From NCBI RefSeq assembly GCF_035581345.1, contig NZ_CP141608.1, positions 2,324,501 through 2,388,500 on the forward strand: 64,000 nt of DNA. Direction: 5' to 3'. How positions within the stretch are numbered: the first letter of the stretch is position 1; every line of letters begins with the position of its first letter. The notes under the pieces are model-generated. The model saw nothing but the letters and a program-made list of their open reading frames with translations, was not told the DNA's origin and searched no databases. Shown here piece after piece: positions 26,301-33,765 of this stretch. Origin of the DNA: Pseudomonas sp. JQ170C (lineage in GTDB: Bacteria; Pseudomonadota; Gammaproteobacteria; Pseudomonadales; Pseudomonadaceae). A program made the translations under genes and the position numbers.

Positions 26301-26936
26301 ACCTTGCAGGCGCTGCGCCACCAGGTGGCGAGCTTCATCCAGCGCGTGCAGCGCATGAGCCCCATCGGTGAAGCACTGCCGGTGGCGACGAATTTGCCCG
26401 AGCCAACATTGGTGCGGCCTGTGGTGATATTGCCACCGACCCGTTTGCCACCCTTGACGCCTCGTAAACGCAAAACAGGCCTGTGGCTGTGTGCATTGGG
26501 CGCACTGCTGGTTTCCAGCAGCGCAGCCTGGTGGTGGGAACGCGCACGCTCCTTTGAACCTCCGCCTGTGCCCGCGCCGGTGCAACTGGACAGCCTGCAG
26601 TTGTTTGAGGCCGGCAGTGCCGCGCTGACGCCGGGCTCAACCAAAGTGCTGATCAACGCGCTGGTGGATATCAAGGCCCGTCCCGGCTGGTTGATCGTTA
26701 TCTCCGGGCACACCGACACCACCGGTAACGCCGGGCAAAACCTGGCGCTCTCCCATACCCGTGCCACTGCCGTGCGTGACTGGATGCAGCGCATGGGGGA
26801 CATTCCCGACAATTGCTTTGCCGTTCAGGGTGGGGCAGCCAATCAACCGATTGCCAGTAACGAGACGCTCGAAGGCCGTTCGGCCAACCGGCGTGTGGAC
26901 ATCCAGCTGGTGCCACACGAGGGGGCCTGCGGCTAA
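23352..26936 (+). CDS. vgrG: T6SS spike VgrG with C-terminal transmembrane helix and OmpA domain
   Basis: A 1194-residue spike protein. Residues 1 to about 500 are the standard gp27/gp5-like VgrG core (FTGEEHLSKPFSYHIEF, QYGESDLAFITRLL, PYGHVDIEGRYRVNFLFDRD, HGDPDRPFIAHALHD). About 500-790 is the needle and DUF2345-type beta region (LRMEDTRGQEHIKLSTEYGG, ILAAHNTDISAG). About 790-1035 is a non-standard extension with GVTDRHGQTMSVHT, a Pro-rich tract and RKRK (1038-1041). Residues 1044-1062 form a clear membrane helix, and about 1080-1190 an OmpA-like domain (GHTDTTGN, ANQPIASN, NRRVDIQL). The basic residues before the helix predict the core in the cytosol and the OmpA domain in the periplasm. 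The fold order is visible; its function is unknown. No PAAR, chaperone or immunity gene follows. Confidence 0.92.
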   Translation: MTMALPSFFDHSRHKLQVRNVSATLDVLAFTGEEHLSKPFSYHIEFTCAEQDLSAEQLLNQDATFSLHAAPEKAPFLGLPVPEVKPLRTLYGVVSAFQRLSASRDEARYQLTLQPRLALLDRGKQYRIYQYKSVPQIVEHILRSRHDFLGQDFIFTLVREYPVRHQVMQYGESDLAFITRLLAEVGIWFRFTIDERLRIDVVEFHDDQRHYQRVDALPCRPQSGLNSNDQDCVWGLQTEHKVVEKHINIRAYHHRDITAALHGEVDQTRGARTTYGEAYHYAEPYTERGDPIDQDEDLLSESGYFYARLRHERYLNGQTRLRGISSSAALAPGQWLKIANGAPQAFAPGAVLTGLRTRAARDSSFEAHFEALPYVETVCFRPELQPKPQMAGTVPARVTSTHPNHPYGHVDIEGRYRVNFLFDRDSWNAGQESVWLRLARPYAGDTYGLHLPLLPGTEVAVAFEHGDPDRPFIAHALHDNRHPDPVTLRNYKRNVLRTPANNKLRMEDTRGQEHIKLSTEYGGKSQVNLGHLVDAEKRKRGEGFELRTDDWGAIRAGKGVFISADQQPKANDTQLDMAAAILQLESALSLARSMQQAAQSAQVTPGDAQSIQRLTDALKGLEQPGVLMHAPGGIGVLSQEALCLSSGAESVGILAAHNTDISAGRSITAVAEESVSLLASQADLQLKAAKGNVQLHAQKGALHALAKNDLKIESVDGRITISAAQELVLNCGGAYIRLKDGEIELGAPGNLYLKTANVQKLAAASLDMPATPLPSGYAGTYDLADSGQVSKPFARYQITTQEGGVFKGVTDRHGQTMSVHTLLPGAMTIAFPEATGFDEQLRLLGRSGEIASHVKYSATLADGSSIEGVTDALGLTERIVTKEAVQITRLTLFPPEQAELMCCAAQNTQSPLVIDLTDSDIVTNEEEVGHSSLTVKLPKGKKRGLTPGEIDMARTVLPALVTLNTALARLNAALEGQVQAPLLTLQALRHQVASFIQRVQRMSPIGEALPVATNLPEPTLVRPVVILPPTRLPPLTPRKRKTGLWLCALGALLVSSSAAWWWERARSFEPPPVPAPVQLDSLQLFEAGSAALTPGSTKVLINALVDIKARPGWLIVISGHTDTTGNAGQNLALSHTRATAVRDWMQRMGDIPDNCFAVQGGAANQPIASNETLEGRSANRRVDIQLVPHEGACG

Positions 26937-26940
26937 CCCC

Positions 26941-27100
26941 GTAGGCGCGGGCTTGCCCGGCGATGGTCCTCAAGTCATGCACATCCCGGTGCAACGACGA
27001 AGCGGGATCATCGGAAGGCATGGAGCTGTCGGCAGGATTCCAGGTCCCTCGCGGGGCAAGCCCGCTCCTACCGGCGTTGTAGGAGCGGGCTTGCCCCGCG
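26941..27100. repeat. Three REP units after vgrG
   Basis: REP copies at about 26941-26963 (variant with GGCGCGGGC), 27050-27071 (inverted) and 27079-27100 (direct). They separate the convergent vgrG and lysR genes. No gene is visible in this gap. Confidence 0.8.
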
Positions 27101-27119
27101 ACCACCCCCCAAAAAGCCC

Positions 27120-28046
27120 TCAGCTCAAGTCGTCCCAATACGGCGGCGAACCAATGGCGTCGAGAAAGTAGTCCCACACGCGTCGCACTTTTTGCGAGCG
27201 AAGGCGGTTTTCCGGGGAGATCAGGTGGATCTGGCTGGGCGTTGCATCCACCGAGCCGTCCCAGTCGGGCAACAGCGGGATCAAGGTCTTGTTCCTGAAG
27301 TGCTCGTGGTCGAACAGCCAGGACGGAAAGAACACGATCCCCCGGCCTGCCAGCGCCGCTTCCACCAGCACCTGGGCATTGTTGCTGCGCAGCGGGCCTT
27401 GTACGTCAATGATCGTTACGGCCTCGCTGCCCGGGCGGCGGAAGTGCCAGCGCTGGGCGCCACCGGTGCCTTTGTAGACCAGGCAGCAATGCTGTTGCAG
27501 GTCCTGGGGCGTTGCCGGTCGTCCGTGCTGTTCCACGTAGCCGGCGCTGGCGCACAGGACGAACCGCTGGTCGCAGAGCTTGCGCCCGATCAGCCCGGAA
27601 TCCTGCAGGTGACCGACGCGGAAGGTAAGGTCGGCGCCTTCCTGCACGGGGTCGATGTAGGCATCGGTCACCGTCAGTTCGACCGTCAGTTCAGGGTACA
27701 ACCGGTACAAGCCGTCGAGCAGCTTGACGATGTGGAGGTGACCGAACGCGACCGGGGCATTGATGCGTACCAGGCCGCGAATGTCGCCGGCCTTGCCGCT
27801 GATGTCTTCATTGGCGGTGTCGAGCAGCTCCAGCACTTCGCGGATCTGTGCGTAATAGCGCTCACCGGCGTCGGTCAGTTTTACCGCCCGGGTGTTGCGG
27901 TACAGCAGCTGTTGCCCCACCTCACGCTCCAGCGCGGCTATGAAACGCGACACCGAAGAGGCGGGAACCTGGAAGTGGCGGGCGGTGGCAGAAAAGCTGC
28001 CGGTTACCGCCACCATGGCGAAGAAACGGTGGGCCTTGAGGTGCAT
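27120..28046 (-). CDS. LysR-family regulator (divergent from the alkene reductase)
   Basis: A 308-residue LysR protein with an N-terminal winged helix (FSATARHFQVPASSVSRFIA, residues 17-36) and the CrgA-like effector domain opening GLVRINAPVAFGHLHIVKLL. The start at 28046 (MHLKAH) is preferred to a TTG 30 nt upstream. It is divergent from the old yellow enzyme, a common pairing in which the regulator responds to electrophiles or quinones and controls the reductase (inference). Confidence 0.92.
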   Translation of the reverse strand: MHLKAHRFFAMVAVTGSFSATARHFQVPASSVSRFIAALEREVGQQLLYRNTRAVKLTDAGERYYAQIREVLELLDTANEDISGKAGDIRGLVRINAPVAFGHLHIVKLLDGLYRLYPELTVELTVTDAYIDPVQEGADLTFRVGHLQDSGLIGRKLCDQRFVLCASAGYVEQHGRPATPQDLQQHCCLVYKGTGGAQRWHFRRPGSEAVTIIDVQGPLRSNNAQVLVEAALAGRGIVFFPSWLFDHEHFRNKTLIPLLPDWDGSVDATPSQIHLISPENRLRSQKVRRVWDYFLDAIGSPPYWDDLS

Positions 28047-28071
28047 TGCAGGGGGCTCTGGTTGCTGTAAT

Positions 28072-28088
28072 AGCAATAGTGTTTTGCT
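28072..28088. promoter_or_regulatory. Putative LysR operator between regulator and alkene reductase
   Basis: Inverted repeat AGCAA-N7-TTGCT in the 128-nt divergent gap, about 90 nt before the reductase ATG. Size and position fit a LysR site; it is a single short repeat, so the support is modest. Confidence 0.4.
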
Positions 28089-28174
28089 TTAAGGCTTGAT
28101 TGTGGCTGTTTTGGCAAGATCCTACCATGGCCTCATCACTTCCCAGGCGTAAGCCGATTCAAGAGGCCCGATTC

Positions 28175-29302
28175 ATGATTGACCTGTTTGCTCCTTACCA
28201 CCTTGCCGGATTGGCGCTGAACAACCGTTTCGTCATGGCCCCGATGACCCGTTCACGGGCGCCGCAAGACATCGCCACCGAGCAGGTGGCGCTGCATTAC
28301 ACCCAACGTGGCACGGCCGGCCTGATCGTTTCGGAAGGCACGCCGATCTCCCGTGAAGGCCAGGGCTATCTGTTCAACCCGGGGATCTACACCCCTGAGC
28401 AGATTCAGGGCTGGAAGCTGGTCACTGACTCCGTTCACAGCGTTGGCGGCAAGATGTTTGCCCAGCTCTGGCATGTGGGGCGCGTGTCTCACACCTCGAT
28501 CCAGCTCGACGGCAAGGCTCCCGTCAGTGCCACCAGCAAGGTTGCCCAGGGGGCAGTCGCCTTCGGCTATACCCCCGAGGGTGAGCCGGGCTTTGTCGCC
28601 ACTTCGACGCCACGCCCGTTGACCACCGAGGAAGTCGCCCGGGTGGTCGAAGACTTTGCCCAGGCCGCGCACAACGCCATTGAAGCCGGTTTCGATGGCG
28701 TTGAAATCCATGGCGCCAACGGCTACCTCGTCGAGCAGTTCCTCAACCCCCTGGTCAATGACCGCACTGATCGCTATGGCGCCGATACGCTGGAAGGTCG
28801 CCTGCGCTTTGTCTTTGAAGTGGTTGATGCGGTCATTGCCAAGATTGGCGCCCATCGAGTGGGGATTCGCATCTCGCCTTACGGGCAGTTGTTCGACATG
28901 CCGCTCTACCCTGAGATCGATGAAACGTATGCGGCACTGTGTGCGGGCATGGGCGCCCGTGGCATCGCCTACGTGCACGTCATGGACCAGACCCACTTCT
29001 TCCTTGCCAGTGAGAGCGCCACCGCCAAGGATCAGGCCCTGCGCAATTTGCTGGAACAGTGCAAGGCGCAGTTGGGCGACACGGCGTTGATCCTGGCCGG
29101 CGACATGACCCTGGAGCGTGCCCAGGACCTGGTAGACGCCGGGCTGATCGACCTGGCCGGCTTTGGCCAGCCGTTCATTGCCAACCCTGACCTGGTCGCC
29201 CGCCTGAAAAACGGCTGGCCCTTGACCGCCCCGGAGCGCGACAGCTACTACGGCGGTACGGGCAAGGGGTATGTGGATTACTCGCCTTACGTGCCTGCCT
29301 GA
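28175..29302 (+). CDS. Old yellow enzyme family alkene reductase (NemA-like)
   Basis: A 375-residue FMN-dependent NAD(P)H reductase of activated alkenes and nitro compounds in the cytoplasm. It shows FVMAPMTRSRA, the FMN/substrate stretch FAQLWHVGRVSH, the active-site HGANGYLVEQFLNP with the following RYG, and GFGQPFIANPDLVARL at the phosphate site. The ATG at 28175 has AAGAGG upstream; a longer frame from 28100 is rejected. The last 16 nt overlap the convergent hydrolase gene. Confidence 0.93.
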   Translation: MIDLFAPYHLAGLALNNRFVMAPMTRSRAPQDIATEQVALHYTQRGTAGLIVSEGTPISREGQGYLFNPGIYTPEQIQGWKLVTDSVHSVGGKMFAQLWHVGRVSHTSIQLDGKAPVSATSKVAQGAVAFGYTPEGEPGFVATSTPRPLTTEEVARVVEDFAQAAHNAIEAGFDGVEIHGANGYLVEQFLNPLVNDRTDRYGADTLEGRLRFVFEVVDAVIAKIGAHRVGIRISPYGQLFDMPLYPEIDETYAALCAGMGARGIAYVHVMDQTHFFLASESATAKDQALRNLLEQCKAQLGDTALILAGDMTLERAQDLVDAGLIDLAGFGQPFIANPDLVARLKNGWPLTAPERDSYYGGTGKGYVDYSPYVPA

Positions 29303-30108
29303 AGTCCGGGATGGGCATCGAGGAAGCGTCCCACGGCCGTGAGCACGACATCAGGTACTTCCCGGTGAGGCACGTGATGGCAATCGTCCAGGATCAGGCA
29401 TTCACTCGGCGCACTCGACAGCATGGCCAATTGCTGCGGGTGCGCCACTGAGCCGTATTCGTCGTGCTCGCCATGGAGGACCAGCAGGGGGCAATGAATG
29501 GCATCGACCGAGTGTTCGATGGTCCAGTGACGGTAGTTTTCGCCCAGCCAGGTCTGGGTCCAGGCGTTCAATACCCAGGGCGCCTTGGCGCCATGGTATC
29601 GCTCCAGGCGCGACATCTGCCCAGGTTGGGCGAACTGCACCTGGGCCTCGCGGATGCCTTGCAACGTGCGGTCTTCGACAAAGGCCTGGGCCGCAAGGGT
29701 GATCAATGTCGTGCACTGCTGGGGATAGCGTGAAGCACAGGCGGCTGCCATGGCGCCGCCGACGCTATGGCCCAGGGCAACGAAGCGTTCGAGCTGCAGG
29801 GCCGCTTTCAGGCAAGCAAAGGAGCCTTCGGCCTCATCGCGTATGAAGGTCAGTGGCAGTGGCCCCGGATGCACATCGGATTGGCCGAAGCCGAGGCGGT
29901 CATAGGCGATCACCTCGCGGCCGGTGGCCTGGCACAGCTGCTGGGGAAAATCCCGCCACAGGGCCACGCAGCCCAACGAGTCATGGAAGAGGATGATCGG
30001 CGGCTTCTGGCCGTCGCCCAGGTCGGGGGCGGGGAACCAGCGATTGACAAACAGCCGTCCGTGCGGCGTGTCGATCCAAAGGGTTTCAGTGTGGGTGGAC
30101 AATGGCAT
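29287..30108 (-). CDS. Alpha/beta hydrolase
   Basis: A 273-residue alpha/beta hydrolase. The oxyanion loop is LFHDSLGC, the nucleophile elbow GHSVGG, the acid in LHGEHDEYG and the histidine in DDCHHVPH. Sequence type is close to esterases and haloperoxidase-like hydrolases; substrate unknown. The start at 30108 has GAGG about 8 nt upstream; the longer frame overlaps the next gene and is rejected. It is convergent with and slightly overlaps the alkene reductase gene. Confidence 0.88.
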   Translation of the reverse strand: MPLSTHTETLWIDTPHGRLFVNRWFPAPDLGDGQKPPIILFHDSLGCVALWRDFPQQLCQATGREVIAYDRLGFGQSDVHPGPLPLTFIRDEAEGSFACLKAALQLERFVALGHSVGGAMAAACASRYPQQCTTLITLAAQAFVEDRTLQGIREAQVQFAQPGQMSRLERYHGAKAPWVLNAWTQTWLGENYRHWTIEHSVDAIHCPLLVLHGEHDEYGSVAHPQQLAMLSSAPSECLILDDCHHVPHREVPDVVLTAVGRFLDAHPGLQAGT

Positions 30109-30246
30109 GCAAGACCTCGGTAGATGGCTCGGCGCATTAACTGAAGGCGCAGGGTAACAGGTGGCGCCGGCTGCGCTGTCGATTTTGCCGCGGCGTGTTC
30201 GACTACCTTTACGTGCATCTGCACCCGTACGAATGAGGAGAACACC

Positions 30247-30861
30247 ATGCGCAAGCTCACCGTTGCCGCGTTCACCAGCCTCGACAGTGTCATCCAGGGC
30301 CCGGGTGGGCCTGAAGAAGACACCAGCGGCGGATTCCGTTTTGGCGGCTGGATCGTGCCTTATGCAGATGCTGTGTTTGGCCAGGCCATCGACGCACTGT
30401 TCTCGCAGCCTTTCGAGTTGCTGCTGGGGCGGCGCACCTACGACATTTTCGCGGGGTACTGGCCGCACCAGACCGCGCCCGAGAATCAGTTCATCGCCAC
30501 GTTGTTCAACCGCGTACCCAAGCACGTCGCCACCCATCATGCCGATACGCTGGAGTGGCACAACAGCCATGGACTGCAGGGCAACCTGGCCGAGGCGATC
30601 ACTGCGCTCAAGCAACAGCCGGGCGACGACTTGTTGACCCAGGGCAGCGGCGACCTGGTACGCCAGCTGCTGGCGGCCGGGCTGGTGGATGAGCTGCGCC
30701 TGATGATCTTTCCCATCGTGCTGGGGCACGGCAAGCGCTTGTTCGATGACCACGCCCAACCGACAGCCTTTACCCTGGCAGACTCGATCTGCACGCCAGG
30801 CGGAGCGCTGATCACCCATTACGTGCGCAGTGGCGAGGTGCGTACTGGAACGTTCGACTGA
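30247..30861 (+). CDS. Dihydrofolate reductase family protein (RibD C-terminal domain)
   Basis: A 204-residue protein of the DHFR-like/RibD reductase fold: MRKLTVAAFTSLDSVIQGPG at the start, LLLGRRTYDIFAGYW, LTQGSGDLVRQLL and DELRLMIFPIVLGHGKRLF. These stand-alone proteins are probably NADPH reductases of unknown substrate, and are not the folate enzyme FolA. The GAGGAG site lies just before the ATG. Single gene. Confidence 0.88.
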   Translation: MRKLTVAAFTSLDSVIQGPGGPEEDTSGGFRFGGWIVPYADAVFGQAIDALFSQPFELLLGRRTYDIFAGYWPHQTAPENQFIATLFNRVPKHVATHHADTLEWHNSHGLQGNLAEAITALKQQPGDDLLTQGSGDLVRQLLAAGLVDELRLMIFPIVLGHGKRLFDDHAQPTAFTLADSICTPGGALITHYVRSGEVRTGTFD

Positions 30862-30958
30862 ACAAGGGAAGGGGAGGCGCTGTAGTTGAATCTATACTTC
30901 GCCGCGAGCGACTATGTGCGCGAAAACCTAACCCAAAAGTCAAGAAAAGGGATCGAAG

Positions 30959-31387
30959 ATGAAAGTCAGCGCACGCAATGTATTCAAGGGAACCGTCAAC
31001 AACGTGCAGCCGGGCGCTGTAAACGCGGAAATCGGCCTGACCTTGCCGGGGGGTGAGCAGCTCGTCGCCGTGGTGACCATGGAGAGCGTCAAGAACCTGG
31101 GCATTGCCGTGGGTAAAGAGGCGATTGCCTTGATCAAGGCGCCTTGGGTAATCCTGATGACCGAAGCCAGTGGCATCCGTCTCTCGGCACGCAATTGCCT
31201 GGAAGGCACGGTGGTGAATGTCAACGATGGGGCAATCAATGCTGAAGTGGTGCTCGCGCTGGCGGGTGGCACCAAGGTGCATGCCACCGTCACACGCGAT
31301 GCGGTCGCAGAGCTGGGCCTGGCGCCGGGCGTCAAGGCGACGGCGGTCATCAAGGCTTCGCATATTGTGCTGGGCGTGGCGTCGTAA
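30959..31387 (+). CDS. Di-Mop molybdate-binding protein (two TOBE domains)
   Basis: A 142-residue protein made of two tandem TOBE/Mop domains (3-68 and 73-139), each beginning SARN.(F/L).GTV.NV and ending (I)KA..(V)I(L). Such ModG-like molbindins store molybdate or tungstate in the cytoplasm. No molybdate transporter or molybdoenzyme gene is next to it. A TTGAAT element near 30887 could be part of its promoter. Single gene. Confidence 0.9.
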   Translation: MKVSARNVFKGTVNNVQPGAVNAEIGLTLPGGEQLVAVVTMESVKNLGIAVGKEAIALIKAPWVILMTEASGIRLSARNCLEGTVVNVNDGAINAEVVLALAGGTKVHATVTRDAVAELGLAPGVKATAVIKASHIVLGVAS

Positions 31388-31497
31388 CGGGCGGGGAGTG
31401 GAGGGGTATATTCGCTCAGGTTATAGGGATGTATCCAAGTGGTCTTGTGCGGCAGGCGCCAATGCTTGCCGGTTTGCGGGGTTAGCGTTTAGCTGGT

Positions 31498-31521
31498 CGG
31501 TGGCGTTGGCCCACGCCACCG
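31498..31521 (+). terminator. Hairpin after the Mop gene
   Basis: CGGTGGCGT / ACGCCACCG 9-bp stem with a 6-nt loop in the 218-nt gap after the Mop gene. No T-tract. A probable terminator or attenuating hairpin before the methyltransferase. Confidence 0.45.
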
Positions 31522-31605
31522 CCTCGGCTTGATAACCCCAATAACAACACATGGCGCGTTGATCGACTCAGGGTGAGGCGCGCGCCGATGACCAAGGTGC
31601 ACGTC

Positions 31606-32418
31606 ATGAGCACACCCCTGGATTTGAATGCGTTGAAAACACGTCAGCAGGCTGCCTGGGCCAGCGGGGACTACGCCGTGATCGGCACAACCCTGCAGCT
31701 GGTTGGCGAACGCCTGGCCGAAGCCTGCGATTTGCGCTGGGATGAACAGGTGCTGGATGTCGCGGCCGGCAACGGCAATGCCACGCTGGCGGCGGCGCGC
31801 CGCGGCTGTCGGGTTTTATCGACGGACTACGTGCCCGAGTTGTTGAAACGAGGTGAAGAGCGCGCGCGGGCAGAACACCTGAGTGTCGAGTTCCAGGTGG
31901 CCGATGTCGAAGCCTTGCCGTTTGGCGATGGTGCGTTCGATGCGGTGGTGTCCACTTTTGGGGTGATGTTCGCCCCGGACCAGGCGCAAGCGGCGAAAGA
32001 GCTTGGCCGTGTCTGTCGCTCGGGCGGCCGGATTGGCCTGGCCAACTGGACGCCACAAGGCTTTGTCGGGCAGATGTTCAAGACCCTCGGGCGTCATGTG
32101 CCGCCCCCCGCCGGTGCGCAACCTCCGTCGCGCTGGGGTGACGAGGAACAGCTGCGCAGCCTGTTCGCCGATACCCTCGGCAAGATCACGGTGAGCCGCC
32201 AGCAATTCAACTTTCGCTATCGCTCGGCGGCCCATTTCATCGAGGTGTTCAGGACCTGGTATGGCCCGGTGCATAAAGCCTTTGCGTCATTGGACGCGGC
32301 CAACGCCAGTGCCCTGGAAACCGACCTGACCCAATTGCTGAACGATCACAACGTGGCAGGCGCTTCGTCACTGGTGGTGCCCAGCGAATACCTGGAAGTG
32401 GTGATCAGCCGGCGCTAG
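31606..32418 (+). CDS. Class I SAM-dependent methyltransferase
   Basis: A 270-residue methyltransferase with motif I VLDVAAGNGNATLAAAR, motif II STDYVPELL, VADVEALPFGDGAFDAVVSTF and LGRVCRSGGRIGLANWTP, the UbiE/Methyltransf_11 layout. Substrate unknown. ATGs at 31588 and 31606 are both possible; I prefer 31606 (MSTPLDLNALKTRQQAAW) as the usual family start with AAGG upstream. Convergent with the next MFS gene, with a shared terminator between them. Confidence 0.85.
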   Translation: MSTPLDLNALKTRQQAAWASGDYAVIGTTLQLVGERLAEACDLRWDEQVLDVAAGNGNATLAAARRGCRVLSTDYVPELLKRGEERARAEHLSVEFQVADVEALPFGDGAFDAVVSTFGVMFAPDQAQAAKELGRVCRSGGRIGLANWTPQGFVGQMFKTLGRHVPPPAGAQPPSRWGDEEQLRSLFADTLGKITVSRQQFNFRYRSAAHFIEVFRTWYGPVHKAFASLDAANASALETDLTQLLNDHNVAGASSLVVPSEYLEVVISRR

Positions 32419-32438
32419 CAGGGCGATCCGAAACCTGT

Positions 32439-32465
32439 GTGGGAGCCGGCACGGCCGGCTCCCAC
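32439..32465. terminator. Bidirectional terminator hairpin
   Basis: Perfect 12-bp stem GTGGGAGCCGGC / GCCGGCTCCCAC with a 3-nt loop between the convergent methyltransferase and MFS genes. It resembles the other common Pseudomonas intergenic repeat (GTGGGAGCCGG type), so it may be a REP-like unit acting as a terminator. Confidence 0.7.
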
Positions 32466-32483
32466 CCTTGCTGCGCAAAGCCT

Positions 32484-33692
32484 TTAGAGCGCTACCGCGG
32501 GGGCCAGGGTGACCGACTCCCGGCGAATGCAACCCAGTGGGACGATCACCAGCAGCAGGGTCAGGATCACGGTCACGGCAATGCCCCACGCCGCCAGGGT
32601 GAAGCCACCCAGCGAGATCAGCCCGCCAGAGATGGCTGGGCCCACGGCCAGGCCCAGGCTCAGGAAGCTGCTGGCCGCAGCGACGACCCGACCCTCGCGG
32701 TCCAGGGCTGCAGCCAGGCCGGTCAGGTAGCTCAGGGCATAGAAGTAGGTAATGCAGATGGTCATTACACCGGCGGTGTACAAGGTCTTGGAGTGCTCGC
32801 CCAGCACATAGGCCAGGCTGGTGCCGCCAGTCAGCAGGATCGCCAGGATCACCGGGGTGCTCATGCCGAAGCGCTTGCCGATCATGGCCGCGATCAGCGG
32901 TCCGATCAGGCCGACGAACGACTGGAAGGACAGCAGCATGCCCAGTTCGTCGCCGCTGTAGCCGACCATGGTGCCGATGCGTTCGACGAACGCCCAGCCC
33001 ATGGTGTCGCGGGCCTGGAACACGAACATCGCCAGCATCATGCAGATCGCCGGCAGGCTCAGCAGGATGTTGCCCGAGCCTTTACCGGCAGCGTGGGCCA
33101 TCGGGCAGGGTTCGGCAACGGGTGCGCGTTGGGCCATCGCCGGGATAGCCAGCAGCATCACCGCCATGGTCGCGGCCATCGCGTAATACAGGCCCGACAA
33201 GCCGTACAGCGCCATGACCTTGGCGTAGCCGAGCATCACCACGATCATCAGCAGCACCGACAGCACGTTCATGTGCCCGGCAATGCGGTCCGGGTGCTTG
33301 GCGCTGGACACCGCGGCGTTGCCGCAGGCCAGGGCCAGGCCGGCGCCCAGGCCCGCCAGGCAGCGCACGGCGGCCAGGGTGTAGATATGTTCGATGTTGG
33401 CGCTGGCGATGTTGGCGGCAATGGCCAGCACGGTACCGGCCAGTGCCAGGGTACGCCGGGGCGCGCGGCCCATGAACGGCGCGATCAGCAACGAGGCCAG
33501 CATGGTGAAGCCGAATTCGGCCGACATCAGCAGCCCGGCCTGGGCTTCATTGAGTTGCAGGTCGTGGATGATGGCGCTGATCAGAAAAGGCAAGGCCCAC
33601 AGGCCGAGCAAGCCGACTCCGTAGGCGGAACCGGCGGCGGAGAACACCAGACTCCAGCTCTCAGGCAGGAAGTTTCGTATTGTTGTTTTCAT
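32484..33692 (-). CDS. MFS transporter of the DMM-like operon
   Basis: A 402-residue inner-membrane MFS protein with twelve hydrophobic segments and weak motif A (LLIAPFMGRAPRR). CLAGLGAGLALACGNAAV and FQARDTMGWAFVERIG are notable stretches. It lies 73 nt after the DUF3445 gene on the same strand and is likely the last gene of that operon, importing the amine or exporting a product. Substrate unknown. Confidence 0.88.
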   Translation of the reverse strand: MKTTIRNFLPESWSLVFSAAGSAYGVGLLGLWALPFLISAIIHDLQLNEAQAGLLMSAEFGFTMLASLLIAPFMGRAPRRTLALAGTVLAIAANIASANIEHIYTLAAVRCLAGLGAGLALACGNAAVSSAKHPDRIAGHMNVLSVLLMIVVMLGYAKVMALYGLSGLYYAMAATMAVMLLAIPAMAQRAPVAEPCPMAHAAGKGSGNILLSLPAICMMLAMFVFQARDTMGWAFVERIGTMVGYSGDELGMLLSFQSFVGLIGPLIAAMIGKRFGMSTPVILAILLTGGTSLAYVLGEHSKTLYTAGVMTICITYFYALSYLTGLAAALDREGRVVAAASSFLSLGLAVGPAISGGLISLGGFTLAAWGIAVTVILTLLLVIVPLGCIRRESVTLAPAVAL

Positions 33693-33765
33693 GAGGTGAT
33701 CCGTGAGTGGCTAGGCACGTCGTGGTTAGAAGCGCGCCCCCAGGGCGCGCTCGCAGGGTGTTGTG

